A stretch of 64,000 nt of DNA. Source: Neorhizobium sp. NCHU2750. Lineage in GTDB: Bacteria; Pseudomonadota; Alphaproteobacteria; Rhizobiales; Rhizobiaceae. Numbering within the stretch: position 1 is the first letter of the stretch; the number at the start of each line of letters is the position of its first letter. Made by a program: the position numbers and the translations under genes. Below the pieces are notes generated by a model that was not told the origin of the DNA, did not search any database, and saw only the letters and a program-made list of their open reading frames with translations. The stretch spans positions 1,364,001 to 1,428,000 of the forward strand of contig NZ_CP030827.1 in NCBI RefSeq assembly GCF_003597675.1, in the 5' to 3' direction. This document shows, piece by piece, positions 46,093 through 64,000 of this stretch.

Positions 46093-46623
46093 ATGGCGGC
46101 GCGCTGGTACATCGTCCACGCATATTCGAACTTTGAAAAGAAGGTCGCAGACGACATCGAGAACAAGGCTCGCCAGAAAGGGCTTGAGCATCTGTTCGAG
46201 AAGATCCTCGTGCCGACCGAGAAGGTGGTTGAAGTGCGCCGCGGCCGCAAGGTCGATGCCGAGCGCAAGTTCTTCCCGGGCTACGTCCTCGTTCGTGCGA
46301 ACCTGACGGACGAAGCCTATCACCTGATCAAGAATACGCCGAAGGTCACCGGCTTCCTCGGTTCCGACAACAAGCCGGTTCCGATCCCGGACTTCGAGGC
46401 CGAGCGCATCCTTGGTCAGGTCCAGGAAGGCGTCGAGCGCCCCAAGTCCTCGATTTCGTTCGAGATCGGCGAACAGGTTCGTGTCTCGGATGGTCCGTTC
46501 GCTTCTTTCAACGGTGTCGTTCAGGATGTCGACGAAGAGCGGTCCCGCCTCAAGGTCGAGGTTTCGATCTTCGGTCGTGCGACCCCGGTCGAGCTGGAAT
46601 ACGGTCAGGTCGAGAAGGTCTGA
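46093..46623 (+). CDS. nusG: Transcription termination/antitermination protein NusG
   Basis: Factor of 176 aa that binds RNA polymerase and links it to Rho or the ribosome. The NGN domain begins 'ARWYIVHAYSNFEKKVADDI' and includes 'RKFFPGYVLVRANLTDEAYH'. The C-terminal KOW motif is 'GEQVRVSDGPFASFNGVVQD'. TGGAGAG precedes the start. The 172 bp to rplK holds a GGCCCG/CGGGCC hairpin near 46636 and no gene. Confidence 0.97.
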   Translation: MAARWYIVHAYSNFEKKVADDIENKARQKGLEHLFEKILVPTEKVVEVRRGRKVDAERKFFPGYVLVRANLTDEAYHLIKNTPKVTGFLGSDNKPVPIPDFEAERILGQVQEGVERPKSSISFEIGEQVRVSDGPFASFNGVVQDVDEERSRLKVEVSIFGRATPVELEYGQVEKV

Positions 46624-46795
46624 TGTTTCGAATGGGGCCCGCATGTCGGGCCTCGCGCGGTGAAAGCCGCGAAACCGCGTGGAAGGTGAGGGGTCTTAGC
46701 CGGGCTCCAACGATCCGGACCACGCAACCGCAGCCGCCGGGTCAACCCGGCAAGTTGGGTCGGGAAACCGTCCCGTTCGTGAAAGGCAGAGAGAT

Positions 46796-47227
46796 ATGGC
46801 TAAGAAAGTAGCAGGCCAGCTCAAGCTTCAGGTCAAGGCAGGATCGGCAAACCCGTCCCCGCCGATCGGCCCGGCGCTTGGTCAGCGTGGCATCAACATC
46901 ATGGAATTCTGCAAGGCGTTCAATGCCGCCACGCAGGAAATGGAAAAGGGTATGCCGATCCCGGTCGTCATCACCTATTACCAGGACAAGTCCTTCACCT
47001 TCGTCATGAAGCAGCCGCCGGTTTCCTACTGGCTGAAGAAGGAAGCGAAGATCACCTCCGGTTCCAAGACGCCTGGTAAGGGCGGCAAGGCCGGTACCCT
47101 CACCAAGGCTCAGATCAAGACGATCGCCGAAGCCAAGATGAAGGATCTCAACGCTGCCGATATCGAAGGCGCAATGGCCATGATCGAGGGCTCTGCCCGC
47201 GCCATGGGCCTGGAAGTGGTGGCATAA
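46796..47227 (+). CDS. rplK: 50S ribosomal protein L11
   Basis: Protein of 143 aa at the GTPase-associated centre. The N-terminal text '[20 protein letters not shown]' and the rRNA-binding part '[20 protein letters not shown]' are standard. rplA starts two bases after the stop codon, so the pair is coupled. Confidence 0.98.
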   Translation: MAKKVAGQLKLQVKAGSANPSPPIGPALGQRGINIMEFCKAFNAATQEMEKGMPIPVVITYYQDKSFTFVMKQPPVSYWLKKEAKITSGSKTPGKGGKAGTLTKAQIKTIAEAKMKDLNAADIEGAMAMIEGSARAMGLEVVA

Positions 47228-47228
47228 C

Positions 47229-47924
47229 ATGGCAAAGCTTGCAAAGCGTATTCAGAAGATCCGCGAAGGCGTTGATCCGACCAAGCTCGTAGCCCTTTCC
47301 GACGCCATCTCGATGGTCAAGGAACGTGCCGTTGCCAAGTTCGACGAAACGGTCGAAATCGCCATGAACCTCGGCGTTGATCCGCGTCACGCAGACCAGA
47401 TGGTCCGCGGCGTTGTCAACCTGCCGAACGGCACCGGCCGCGACGTTCGCGTTGCCGTCTTCGCTCGTGGTGCCAAGGCTGATGAAGCCAAGGCTGCCGG
47501 TGCAGACATCGTCGGCGCCGAAGACCTGGTCGAAATCGTCCAGGGCGGCAAGATCGACTTCGATCGCTGCATCGCCACCCCGGACATGATGCCGCTCGTC
47601 GGTCGCCTCGGTAAGGTTCTCGGCCCGCGTGGCATGATGCCGAACCCGAAGGTTGGCACGGTTACGATGGACGTCGCTGGTGCCGTCAAGGCTTCCAAGG
47701 GCGGCGCCGTCGAGTTCCGCGTCGAAAAGGCCGGTATCGTTCATGCCGGCATCGGCAAGGCCTCCTTCGACGCCAAGGCGCTCGAAGAAAACATCAAGGC
47801 TTTCGCTGACGCCGTCATCAAGGCAAAGCCGGCTGGCGCCAAGGGTAACTACGTCAAGCGCGTAGCGATCTCCTCGACCATGGGTCCGGGCGTCAAGATC
47901 GACCCGTCGTCGGTCAACGCATAA
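47229..47924 (+). CDS. rplA: 50S ribosomal protein L1
   Basis: Protein of 231 aa of the L1 stalk, usually also the translational repressor of rplKA. Typical segments are '[20 protein letters not shown]', '[19 protein letters not shown]', '[19 protein letters not shown]' and '[17 protein letters not shown]'-like text at the end. Confidence 0.98.
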   Translation: MAKLAKRIQKIREGVDPTKLVALSDAISMVKERAVAKFDETVEIAMNLGVDPRHADQMVRGVVNLPNGTGRDVRVAVFARGAKADEAKAAGADIVGAEDLVEIVQGGKIDFDRCIATPDMMPLVGRLGKVLGPRGMMPNPKVGTVTMDVAGAVKASKGGAVEFRVEKAGIVHAGIGKASFDAKALEENIKAFADAVIKAKPAGAKGNYVKRVAISSTMGPGVKIDPSSVNA

Positions 47925-47960
47925 GTTTCGCCGGGGCTTTTGCTCCGGTCATCAAGAATT

Positions 47961-47980
47961 TCCGGCTCTCGCGAGCCGGA
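47961..47980 (+). terminator. Stem-loop after rplA
   Basis: Perfect 8-bp stem TCCGGCTC/GAGCCGGA with TCGC loop, followed by AAATTT. It may end or attenuate the rplKA transcript before rplJL. Confidence 0.5.
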
Positions 47981-48149
47981 AATTTCCGGAGAAATCCGGA
48001 ATTCCTGTCCGAGATTGTGGGTGGCTCATATCCTTTGGGGTTAGGCCTTAATAATTCAAACCTGCATGAGACGGGTAAGACCCAAGTTTTCAGGATGCGT
48101 CATGCGTCCTTAGGAAAATGGTTCGAGCCTGGTGTGCCTTGTGCCTGAA

Positions 48150-48283
48150 GCTTTTTGAAAGCGGCAGTGCAGGGGGGCAGGATCCTCAAGCGCCGTTTGG
48201 GAATCTTGAATAAAGATGCCCGAAAGGCAAAGGCAAACCGATGGGGCCTGCAGGATTGCGGTCCCGTCAACTGGAGACAGACA
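48150..48283 (+). promoter_or_regulatory. Probable L10 leader upstream of rplJ
   Basis: The 359 bp between rplA and rplJ lack a gene. The last 130 bases can fold, for example GCAGG (near 48167) with CCTGC (near 48247) and TCAAG with CTTGA (near 48186-48211). In bacteria the rplJ leader binds L10 or the L10-L12 complex to control rplJL; that role here is inferred from position and pairing. Confidence 0.45.
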
Positions 48284-48802
48284 GTGGAAAGAGCGGAAAA
48301 ACGCGAATTCGTCACGGAGCTGAACGAAGTCTTCAAGGCTTCCGGTTCGGTTGTCGTGGCCCACTATGCTGGTGTCACAGTTGCGCAGATGAACGACTTC
48401 CGTTCGAAGATGCGCGCTGCTGGCGGCACCGTCAAAGTCGCGAAGAACCGCCTGGCCAAGATCGCTCTTCAGGGTACGGAGTCGGAAGGGATCGTCGATC
48501 TCTTCAAGGGTCAGACGCTTATCGCATATAGCAATGATCCGATCACGGCACCGAAGGTCGTCATGGACTTCGCCAAGACCAACGACAAGGTCGTTGTTCT
48601 GGGTGGCGCCATGGGTTCCACGACGCTCGACGCAGAAGCAGTCAAGTCGCTTGCGACCCTGCCTTCGCTCGACGAGCTGCGTGCAAAGCTTCTGGGCATG
48701 ATCCAGACGCCGGCTACCCGTATCGCAGGGGTTGTTGCAGCACCGGCAAGCCAGCTTGCCCGCGTGTTCGCGGCCTATGCAAAGAAGGACGAAGCCGCTT
48801 AA
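48284..48802 (+). CDS. rplJ: 50S ribosomal protein L10
   Basis: Protein of 172 aa forming the base of the L7/L12 stalk. The start is GTG with GGAG nine bases upstream, giving '[20 protein letters not shown]', the normal alphaproteobacterial N terminus; upstream codons belong to the leader. The C-terminal helix that binds L12 is '[17 protein letters not shown]'. Confidence 0.97.
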   Translation: MERAEKREFVTELNEVFKASGSVVVAHYAGVTVAQMNDFRSKMRAAGGTVKVAKNRLAKIALQGTESEGIVDLFKGQTLIAYSNDPITAPKVVMDFAKTNDKVVVLGGAMGSTTLDAEAVKSLATLPSLDELRAKLLGMIQTPATRIAGVVAAPASQLARVFAAYAKKDEAA

Positions 48803-48856
48803 GGCGGTTTTTCGCTGTTCAAAACCAAGTTCGAACCAATATAAGGAACTATGAAA

Positions 48857-49234
<378 letters not shown>

Positions 49235-49250
49235 TACTGGAATGTGGCGG

Positions 49251-49328
49251 GGGAGAGCCTATCTCTCTCCCGTCCGTTTCTTTGGAACTTATTACCCAGG
49301 ATCCGTGTCAGAACGGCTCCTGGGTAAT
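49251..49328 (+). promoter_or_regulatory. Two stem-loops in the rplL-rpoB interval
   Basis: First, GGGAGAG/CTCTCCC (49251-49271). Second, a longer stem with 11 perfect pairs ATTACCCAGGA/TCCTGGGTAAT (49291-49301 and 49318-49328). Neither has a T run. In E. coli this interval carries an attenuator and an RNase III site; similar roles are likely but unproved here. Confidence 0.55.
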
Positions 49329-49484
49329 GGGTTCTCAAGAGGATGGTCCCCACCGGGACGCTAGGCAATCCGGCCTAGGGTATCGGCAAGCGGGACGAGA
49401 TTGAGAAACCATGTTCGACGGTATATCGGTTGGCCTCCGATAGCCGTCCGTTGCAGGCCCGGATGCAATTTTGAAGGAGCGACG

Positions 49485-53624
<4,140 letters not shown>

Positions 53625-53805
53625 CGGTTTGACAAGGGTGCGCGTGGGAAATCGCGCGCACCGCTCCCTCCCTGGGTTTTGATTCGGGGAGGGGAGTTTC
53701 GCCGCATTTGGCGTCTATTGTCATCAAGGGTCGGGATCGACATCCCGGGAATTCGTCGGTCAACGACCCGAGTGAGGGCTTGAAAGCCCCATCAAGGAGA
53801 CAGGC

Positions 53806-58014
<4,209 letters not shown>

Positions 58015-58040
58015 TCACTCGCAACGTCGTTTGAATTGAG

Positions 58041-58070
58041 AGAGCCGCCCGGAGCGATCCGGGCGGCTCT
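58041..58070 (+). terminator. rpoC terminator
   Basis: Perfect 13-bp stem AGAGCCGCCCGGA/TCCGGGCGGCTCT with a GCGA loop, then TCTGCATTT; 26 bp after rpoC. Confidence 0.88.
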
Positions 58071-58144
58071 TCTGCATTTGGCGACGACGAGCGGTGGTGT
58101 GACTGGCTCCTTCCATCTGGCGCGGCAGGAGGAATGCCAAACAA

Positions 58145-58174
58145 AAAAGCCGCCGAAGGAAATCGGCGGCTTTT
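58145..58174. terminator. Bidirectional terminator before the acid phosphatase gene end
   Basis: Stem AAAAGCCGCCGA/TCGGCGGCTTTT with a 6-base loop. On the minus strand it is followed by TTGT and ends the phosphatase transcript; on the plus strand TTTTCC follows. Confidence 0.85.
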
Positions 58175-58195
58175 CCAACATGCGACGAGTGATGC

Positions 58196-58906
58196 TTACA
58201 GTCCGAGCGCGCTGCGCAGTTCCGCCTTCGCGGCGGCATATTCCTCACGGTAGTCTTCATGCTGCATGATCGTCTGGGCGATCGCGATGCCGGAAATGCG
58301 GCCGGCTTCGATGTCGCTCGGATAGTGGATGCCGCCGATCACGCGGTTCCAGCCATATTCCCAGCCGCGCGCCATGATCTGCTGCTTCTTTTCCGGCAGC
58401 ATGTCGGAGAGCACCACGGCCATCAGCGTGCCGGTGGTCGTATGACCGGACGGATAGGAGCCGGATTTCGACAACGGAACGACCGGCTTGATCAGGTCGG
58501 GATAGAGAAGGTGAGGGCGGGTGCGTTTCCACACGTCCTTCGCCGGATCGACGACGGCATCGCTCGTCGCTAGGATGCGATCGAAGAAGGCCGAGAATTT
58601 CGGCAGGTTTTCCGTGGCGAATTTCGGATTGTCGACGACGTCGGCAAACCGCCAGATCTCTTCATGCGCATCGGCCTGGGCACGGGCCTCCATCTCCGGC
58701 GTGCGGGTGACCTGGATGGTCAGCAACTGGCCGATTTCCTGCTTGGTCTTGGCGGAATCATTGGCCGGAGGCGGCGGCAGAAGATCGGTGAGATTGACCT
58801 CCTTGGCATCGGTAAACGGCTTGGCGGTTTCGTCGGCGAGAACCGGCGAGGCGACGGCGACGCTGAAGGCGAGGCTGAGCGAGAACAACGCGGAAAGGGT
58901 GCGCAT
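58196..58906 (-). CDS. Class A non-specific acid phosphatase (PAP2 superfamily)
   Basis: Periplasmic phosphatase of 236 aa with a signal peptide to about 'ASPVLA' (residue 24). The three PAP2 motifs are complete: KxxxxxxRP as 'KDVWKRTRP', PSGH in 'GSYPSGHTTTGT', and the third as 'NRVIGGIHYPSDIEAGR'. This matches PhoN-type enzymes that release phosphate from organic esters. It stands alone between the rpo and str clusters. Confidence 0.92.
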   Translation of the reverse strand: MRTLSALFSLSLAFSVAVASPVLADETAKPFTDAKEVNLTDLLPPPPANDSAKTKQEIGQLLTIQVTRTPEMEARAQADAHEEIWRFADVVDNPKFATENLPKFSAFFDRILATSDAVVDPAKDVWKRTRPHLLYPDLIKPVVPLSKSGSYPSGHTTTGTLMAVVLSDMLPEKKQQIMARGWEYGWNRVIGGIHYPSDIEAGRISGIAIAQTIMQHEDYREEYAAAKAELRSALGL

Positions 58907-59150
58907 GAATGATCCTCTGAAGGGAATGATGACCCGAGGACCTCTATCCGCGCCGTGTTCCGTGTCTGTGACAGTTCCTTATCCGGCAACATTAACTTTC
59001 GTCCATATCGCTGGATGGTGACGAGGAGCCTTGTAACTCCTGCGCTTGAGTAAGTGCGCGCAACGTCCTTTGCCGATGGCTCAGCCTTGAAATCGGCCCA
59101 GATATAGTTTCGGCCCGAAGATCGTTCGTCATCCTCGGGCCGATATCGGA

Positions 59151-59441
59151 TCAGTCGAAACGGATGATCGCCACTTCGCCTTCAAGCGCGCCCTGATAGG
59201 CTGATGCATGCGGCTCTTCCGGCGGCTCTTCCTGCAGCACGCCGATCTGGTCGAGATCGGCCTCGAGGAAGCCTTCCTCGGTCAGCGCGTTGAGCGCCTC
59301 GCGCACGGCGGAATCGTCATCGGGCGCCTTCAGCATGATGTGCAGTTCCACACCTTCGCCGCCCTTCGTCTCGTAACCCTTGCCGATGATGATGAAAACC
59401 ATCGGGTCGTCGCTATTGTCGTTGTCGGCGGGGGAAATCAT
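59151..59441 (-). CDS. Conserved-looking acidic protein of unknown function
   Basis: Protein of 96 aa, very acidic, beginning 'MISPADNDNSDDPMVFIIIG' and then 'GEGVELHIMLKAPDDDSAVR' and 'EALNALTEEGFLEADLDQIG'. A helix-strand pattern suggests a small folded domain. I do not recognise a family. A good ribosome site (AGGAG, seven bases before the ATG) and clean codon use support translation. Confidence 0.7.
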   Translation of the reverse strand: MISPADNDNSDDPMVFIIIGKGYETKGGEGVELHIMLKAPDDDSAVREALNALTEEGFLEADLDQIGVLQEEPPEEPHASAYQGALEGEVAIIRFD

Positions 59442-59633
59442 GATAGTCTCCTGAATGAGGTCGTCCTAGAACCAAGGCGATCGGACGAGGAAAGTTCCCT
59501 CATCAAATAGCGTCCTGCGCAGCGATTCCCAAACACAATCGGCAATCGTCCTCTGTTGTGGTAAAGCAGGCATCTGTTTGACGCAGGAAACCCTGGTAAA
59601 CCGGGCTTCCGGGCATTATTTTGGGGCCGGCCC

Positions 59634-59662
59634 TTGACGTAGAAGGGTTAAAACAGTAAACG
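59634..59662 (+). promoter_or_regulatory. Candidate promoter of the str operon
   Basis: CTTGACG with a TTGACG -35 (59634-59639) and a weak TAAACG about 17 bases later. The whole 59442-59930 interval (489 bp) shows no gene, only this candidate and an AT-rich stretch near 59735-59765. Confidence 0.4.
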
Positions 59663-59930
59663 CCCCCGCATCGGAAGCCATGTGAGGCTCGTGCGTCTAG
59701 AGCGTCTTCGCTCCGGAGTTCGTCTCAAACAGGCTTCTAAAACGCACGTAGACTAAAAAAGAATGCTGTACGCATGACGCATTTGATATGCGTCCTCTGC
59801 CTTTCGTGGTCCATCCGCAAAGGGATCGGGCCACGTTTGTGTATGAGGCATGTGCTTGCAGTGGCCGGAAACGGCATCGCTATGGTCCCCAGCCGGGGGC
59901 TTGGAAGAAGATTTTGCAAGGGATGGGTAT

Positions 59931-60302
59931 ATGCCTACCGTAAACCAGCTGATCCGTAAGCCGCGTCAGGCAAACGTAAAGCGCAATAAGGTTCCTGCTC
60001 TGCAGGAAAACCCGCAGAAGCGCGGCGTTTGCACCCGCGTCTACACGACGACCCCGAAGAAGCCGAACTCGGCTCTGCGTAAGGTTGCCAAGATCCGCCT
60101 CACCAATGGCTTCGAAGTCATCGGCTATATCCCGGGTGAAGGTCACAACCTGCAGGAACACTCTGTCGTCATGATCCGTGGCGGCCGCGTAAAGGACTTG
60201 CCGGGCGTTCGTTACCACATCATCCGCGGCGTTCTCGATACCCAGGGTGTCAAGAACCGTAAGCAGCGCCGTTCGAAGTACGGTGCAAAGCGTCCGAAGT
60301 AA
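59931..60302 (+). CDS. rpsL: 30S ribosomal protein S12
   Basis: Protein of 123 aa in the decoding centre. Start '[20 protein letters not shown]'. The streptomycin-related positions read '[14 protein letters not shown]' and '[14 protein letters not shown]', i.e. Lys at both classical sites, the sensitive pattern. First gene of the str operon rpsL-rpsG-fusA-tuf. Confidence 0.98.
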   Translation: MPTVNQLIRKPRQANVKRNKVPALQENPQKRGVCTRVYTTTPKKPNSALRKVAKIRLTNGFEVIGYIPGEGHNLQEHSVVMIRGGRVKDLPGVRYHIIRGVLDTQGVKNRKQRRSKYGAKRPK

Positions 60303-60391
60303 TCCTTCGGGCCTTTTGACTTTATCAATCCGGCGCTGCGCGAGGTTCTCCGCGTGATAAAGCGCCCGTAACGTTTAGAGACGAGATTAGT

Positions 60392-60862
60392 ATGTCCAGA
60401 CGCCATCGTGCAGAGAAGCGTGAGATCAACCCGGACCCGAAGTTCGGCGATCTGATCGTCACCAAGTTCATGAATGCCATCATGCTCCACGGCAAGAAGT
60501 CCGTAGCTGAAAGCATTGTTTACGGCGCATTCGACGCTGTTCAGGGTAAGGCCAAGTCCGAGCCGCTCGCAATCTTCCATTCCGCGCTCGACAACGTCGC
60601 GCCGCATGTTGAAGTTCGCTCGCGCCGCGTCGGTGGTGCGACCTATCAGGTTCCGGTTGACGTGCGTCCGGAACGTCGCCAGGCCCTCGCGATCCGTTGG
60701 CTGATCGCTGCTGCCCGCAAGCGCAACGAAACCACCATGATCGATCGTCTCTCGGGCGAACTCATGGATGCCGCAAACAACCGTGGCTCTGCCGTCAAGA
60801 AGCGTGAAGACACGCACAAGATGGCTGACGCGAACCGCGCATTCTCGCACTACCGTTGGTAA
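60392..60862 (+). CDS. rpsG: 30S ribosomal protein S7
   Basis: Protein of 156 aa that starts assembly of the 16S 3' domain. Standard text: '[20 protein letters not shown]', '[19 protein letters not shown]' and '[20 protein letters not shown]'. In E. coli S7 represses this operon by binding the rpsL-rpsG interval, which is 89 bp here. Confidence 0.98.
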   Translation: MSRRHRAEKREINPDPKFGDLIVTKFMNAIMLHGKKSVAESIVYGAFDAVQGKAKSEPLAIFHSALDNVAPHVEVRSRRVGGATYQVPVDVRPERRQALAIRWLIAAARKRNETTMIDRLSGELMDAANNRGSAVKKREDTHKMADANRAFSHYRW

Positions 60863-60895
60863 TTCTTATCCGATCGAATTTCGAAAGGCAGTCCT

Positions 60896-62995
60896 ATGGC
60901 TCGCGAGTATAAAATCGAAGACTACCGAAATTTCGGTATCATGGCGCATATCGACGCCGGCAAGACCACGACCACTGAGCGCATCCTTTACTACACGGGT
61001 AAGTCTCACAAGATCGGTGAAGTTCATGACGGCGCTGCCACCATGGACTGGATGGAGCAGGAGCAGGAGCGTGGCATCACGATCACCTCTGCTGCCACCA
61101 CGACCTTCTGGAAGGGCCGTGACGGTCACATGCGCCGTTTCAACATCATCGACACCCCCGGCCACGTCGACTTCACCATTGAAGTCGAGCGTTCGCTGCG
61201 CGTGCTCGACGGTGCTGTTGCCCTTCTCGATGCCAACGCAGGCGTAGAGCCGCAGACGGAAACCGTCTGGCGTCAGGCTGAGAAGTACAACGTTCCGCGC
61301 ATGATCTTCTGCAACAAGATGGACAAGACCGGTGCGGACTTCTACCGCTCGGTCGAGATGATCAAGACCCGTCTTGGTGCCACCGCCGTCGTCATGCAGC
61401 TCCCGATCGGCGCTGAAAGCGAATTCAAGGGCGTTGTCGACCTGATCGAGATGAACGCTCTGGTATGGCGCGACGAATCGCTCGGCGCTGCCTGGGACGT
61501 TGTCGAAATCCCGGACGACCTGAAGGCCAAGGCTGAAGAATATCGCGAAAAGCTGATCGAGACCGTTGTCGAGATCGACGAAGAAGCGATGGAAGCCTAC
61601 CTGAACGGCGACCTGCCGGACAACGACAAGATCCGTGCCCTGGTTCGCCGCGGCACCATCGACGTCAAGTTCCACCCGATGTTCTGCGGCACAGCGTTCA
61701 AGAACAAGGGCGTTCAGCCGCTGCTCGACGCCGTTGTCGATTACCTGCCGTCGCCGATCGACATTCCGGCGATCAAGGGCATCGACTTCAAGACCGAAGC
61801 CGATATCGAGCGTCATGCTGACGACAACGAGCCTCTCTCGATGCTCGCGTTCAAGATCATGAACGACCCCTTCGTCGGTTCGCTGACCTTCACCCGCATC
61901 TATTCCGGCAAGCTCGAAAAGGGTTCGTCGGTCATGAACACGGTCAAGGACAAGCGCGAGCGCGTCGGCCGCATGCTGCAGATGCACTCCAACTCGCGTG
62001 AAGACATCGAAGAAGCCTTTGCAGGCGACATCGTAGCTCTCGCAGGCCTCAAGGAAACCACCACTGGCGATACGCTCTGCGATCCGCTGAAGCCGGTTAT
62101 CCTCGAGCGCATGGAGTTCCCCGAGCCGGTCATCCAGATCGCGATCGAGCCGAAGTCCAAGGGCGACCAGGAAAAGATGGGCCTCGCGCTCAATCGCCTC
62201 GCTGCCGAAGACCCGTCGTTCCGCGTCAAGACCGACCAGGAATCCGGCCAGACCATCATTGCCGGCATGGGCGAACTTCACCTCGACATTCTCGTCGACC
62301 GTATGCGTCGCGAGTTCAAGGTTGAAGCAAACGTCGGTGCTCCGCAGGTTGCCTACCGCGAAACCATCACGCGTCAGCACGAAGAAGACTACACGCACAA
62401 GAAGCAGTCCGGTGGTACCGGTCAGTTCGCGCGCGTCAAGATCGTCTTCGAACCGAACCCGGATGGCGAAGATTTCGTCTTCGAATCCAAGATCGTCGGC
62501 GGTGCAGTTCCGAAGGAATACATCCCGGGCGTTCAGAAGGGTATCGAAAGCGTTCTGTCTTCCGGTCCGCTGGCTGGCTTCCCGATGCTCGGCGTCAAGG
62601 CTACCCTCATCGATGGTGCCTTCCACGACGTCGACTCCTCGGTCCTCGCCTTCGAAATCGCATCGCGTGCCTGCTTCCGTGAAGCAGCCAAGAAGGCCGG
62701 CGCTCAGCTGCTTGAGCCGATGATGAAGGTCGAAGTCGTAACGCCGGAAGATTACGTCGGTGACGTTATCGGCGACCTGAACTCGCGTCGTGGCCAGATC
62801 CAGGGCCAGGAACAGCGCGGCATTGCGATCGTGATCAATGCTCACGTCCCGCTCGCCAACATGTTCAAGTATGTCGACAACCTGCGCTCCATGTCGCAGG
62901 GCCGTGCACAGTACTCGATGACCTTCGATCACTACGCACCGGTTCCGAACAACGTCGCTACCGAAATTCAGGCCAAGTATTCCGGTCAGAAGTAA
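60896..62995 (+). CDS. fusA: Elongation factor G
   Basis: Translocase GTPase of 699 aa. G motifs: '[20 protein letters not shown]', '[17 protein letters not shown]', '[18 protein letters not shown]' and '[14 protein letters not shown]'; domains II-V follow, with '[18 protein letters not shown]' in domain III. GAAAGG precedes the ATG. It is the third gene of the str operon. Confidence 0.98.
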   Translation: MAREYKIEDYRNFGIMAHIDAGKTTTTERILYYTGKSHKIGEVHDGAATMDWMEQEQERGITITSAATTTFWKGRDGHMRRFNIIDTPGHVDFTIEVERSLRVLDGAVALLDANAGVEPQTETVWRQAEKYNVPRMIFCNKMDKTGADFYRSVEMIKTRLGATAVVMQLPIGAESEFKGVVDLIEMNALVWRDESLGAAWDVVEIPDDLKAKAEEYREKLIETVVEIDEEAMEAYLNGDLPDNDKIRALVRRGTIDVKFHPMFCGTAFKNKGVQPLLDAVVDYLPSPIDIPAIKGIDFKTEADIERHADDNEPLSMLAFKIMNDPFVGSLTFTRIYSGKLEKGSSVMNTVKDKRERVGRMLQMHSNSREDIEEAFAGDIVALAGLKETTTGDTLCDPLKPVILERMEFPEPVIQIAIEPKSKGDQEKMGLALNRLAAEDPSFRVKTDQESGQTIIAGMGELHLDILVDRMRREFKVEANVGAPQVAYRETITRQHEEDYTHKKQSGGTGQFARVKIVFEPNPDGEDFVFESKIVGGAVPKEYIPGVQKGIESVLSSGPLAGFPMLGVKATLIDGAFHDVDSSVLAFEIASRACFREAAKKAGAQLLEPMMKVEVVTPEDYVGDVIGDLNSRRGQIQGQEQRGIAIVINAHVPLANMFKYVDNLRSMSQGRAQYSMTFDHYAPVPNNVATEIQAKYSGQK

Positions 62996-63016
62996 TCGGA
63001 ATACCGATCCGAAATA

Positions 63017-63039
63017 CGCCCCGGTCCCGTACCGGGGCG
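63017..63039 (+). other. Stem-loop between fusA and tuf
   Basis: Perfect 9-bp stem CGCCCCGGT/ACCGGGGCG with a 5-base loop and no T run. It may modulate the higher expression of tuf by processing or stability. Confidence 0.5.
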
Positions 63040-63089
63040 AACACATGAATTAGAACCCTTGAGGGTTCAGACAAAATGGAGAGCCTGCA

Positions 63090-64000
<911 letters not shown>

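Overview
The window is chromosomal DNA of an alphaproteobacterium, most likely family Rhizobiaceae (Rhizobium, Agrobacterium, Neorhizobium or a close relative). The signs are GC-rich codon use, an NDUFA12-type complex I accessory protein, an RNase E with a long acidic insertion in its S1 domain, split gatCA and gatB loci, many DUF families common in rhizobia, and protein sequences that read as rhizobial throughout. The left two thirds is a mosaic of short operons. The right third is the core translation and transcription cluster, ending inside a second tuf gene.

Layout. 1-1850: a tungstate/molybdate-type ABC importer (permease and binding protein, minus strand) with a ModE-like palindrome at its 5' end. 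1961-5045: minus-strand pyrB, a dihydroorotase-like gene and plsY, with a palindromic intergenic element before plsY. 5169-5830: a VapBC module. 5996-10858: aidB, an AEC carrier, a TetR regulator, two small membrane proteins, ruvX and a PhnA-like gene. 10859-11317: a gene-poor stretch with an unusual element bounded by perfect 14-bp inverted repeats. 11318-15021: UPF0173 hydrolase, M48 protease, gatC and gatA. 15154-15791: HicAB. 15960-18389: PQQ glucose dehydrogenase. 18657-28143: GNAT enzymes, gatB, NDUFA12, DUF2155 and DUF2167 proteins, aat, and the aroQ-accB-accC cluster with a DsbA-like oxidase. 28449-40759: rne, a cell-wall amidase, PBP1a, prfB with a programmed frameshift, nadK, cysQ, a DUF982 protein and rlmB.

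40857-64000: tRNA-Tyr, tRNA-Gly and tuf, then two divergent KpsS-family capsule genes, then tRNA-Trp, secE, nusG, rplKA, rplJL and rpoBC. After an acid phosphatase and a small conserved gene comes the str operon rpsL-rpsG-fusA-tuf. The order tRNA-tuf-tRNA-secE-nusG-rplKAJL-rpoBC matches the classical bacterial arrangement, with the capsule pair as the extra cargo. The two tuf genes differ at only 5 of 911 comparable bases, all silent.

Functional links. GatCAB makes Gln-tRNA (and possibly Asn-tRNA). PyrB and its dihydroorotase-like partner serve pyrimidine synthesis. AccB and AccC start fatty-acid synthesis and PlsY starts phospholipid synthesis. RNase E, RlmB, RuvX and RF2 serve nucleic acid and ribosome work. 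No CRISPR array, prophage or complete insertion sequence was seen. The least explained object is the inverted-repeat element at 11079-11220. It has a near-ideal Shine-Dalgarno sequence, a 22-codon reading frame, and a distal arm able to mask that Shine-Dalgarno.
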